From contig JAFVVU010000288.1 in assembly GCA_017502065.1 (NCBI GenBank), positions 1 to 7,330 of the forward strand: a stretch of 7,330 nucleotides of DNA, read 5' to 3'. Source of the stretch: Clostridia bacterium. GTDB taxonomy: Bacteria > Bacillota > Clostridia > RUG12999. The position numbers and the translations under genes were made by a program. The notes under the pieces were generated by a model. It did no database searches, was not told the DNA's origin, and saw only the letters and a program-made list of their open reading frames with translations. The stretch's first letter is position 1, and every line of letters starts with the position of its first letter. This document shows, piece after piece, positions 7,192 through 7,330 of the stretch.

Positions 7192-7330
7192 ATGAAACTT
7201 CTTGCCGCAACGGGCAATAAACACAAAATAAAAGAAATTTCAAGAATTCTGTCTCCGCTTGGATACGAAATTGTATCTCCAGCCGAACTGGGAATAGATA
7301 TTGACCCCGAGGAAACAGGCACGACATTTC
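7192..7330 (+). CDS. rdgB: RdgB/HAM1-type XTP/dITP pyrophosphatase, N-terminal part (runs off right edge)
   Basis: This is a house-cleaning enzyme that hydrolyses deaminated purine nucleoside triphosphates (dITP, ITP, XTP) to monophosphates, keeping them out of DNA and RNA. Forty-six codons are visible, from ATG at 7192-7194 to the window edge. The start reads M-K-L-L-A-A-T-G-N-K-H-K-I-K-E-I, the family's A-T-x-N-x-x-K-x-x-E substrate-binding motif. It is followed by an L-G-Y-E-I-V-S-P segment and an acidic D-I-D-P-E-E-T-G-T-T-F that matches the E-T-G-x-T-F motif. A GGGTGA sequence lies about 4 nt upstream. The gap from fakA is 13 bp with no terminator, so it is probably part of the same operon. 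Most of the protein, including the catalytic aspartate, is outside the window. Confidence 0.92.
   Translation, partial: MKLLAATGNKHKIKEISRILSPLGYEIVSPAELGIDIDPEETGTTF

Noticed and set aside
6816..7322. 168-residue open frame on the minus strand
   Set aside because: It is antisense to the end of fakA and the start of rdgB, both of which have clear family motifs. No promoter or ribosome binding site supports it.

Overview
The window looks like ordinary chromosome from a low-to-moderate GC, Gram-positive anaerobe of the Clostridia type. The evidence is an atpI-B-E-F gene order, a clostridial-style subunit a, a Na+-type c-subunit, a yloU/yloV (Asp23/FakA) pair, strong GGAGG-like ribosome binding sites and extended -10 promoters. 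No rRNA, tRNA, CRISPR, IS or phage sequence is visible. The species cannot be named from the sequence.

Left half, minus strand (about 1-2964): ychF, encoding a YchF/OLA1-type P-loop NTPase, is read leftward and ends at a good intrinsic terminator (1811-1847). Next comes the start of an F-type ATP synthase operon, atpI-atpB-atpE-atpF. The genes are tightly packed or overlapping, and atpF runs off the left edge; the F1 genes are expected beyond it. The c-subunit carries the complete set of Na+-coordinating residues, so the enzyme is probably Na+-coupled.

Centre (2965-3098): a 134-bp divergent control region. Two extended -10 elements, TGATATAAT, form a perfect 9-bp inverted repeat, and their presumptive -35 boxes abut at 3037/3038. 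One promoter serves ychF and the other the right-hand operon.

Right half, plus strand (3099-7330): a compact operon of an OmpR/PhoB-family response regulator, a membrane sensor histidine kinase, an Asp23/YloU-family protein, a FakA/YloV fatty-acid-kinase-type protein and the start of an RdgB/HAM1 nucleotide pyrophosphatase. Gaps are 41 bp or less, the kinase gene overlaps asp23 by 17 bp, and no internal terminator is seen. The layout suggests co-expression of an envelope-sensing system with Asp23 and fatty-acid activation functions.

The most notable observation is an in-frame TAG at 3747-3749. It interrupts the response regulator exactly at the conserved wing motif of its DNA-binding domain (T-V-[W/R]-G-V-G-Y-K-F). 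Twelve canonical codons follow it in frame, ending at a TAA two bases before the kinase start. It may be a recent nonsense mutation, amber readthrough or recoding, or a sequence error. No wholly new multi-gene system is evident.
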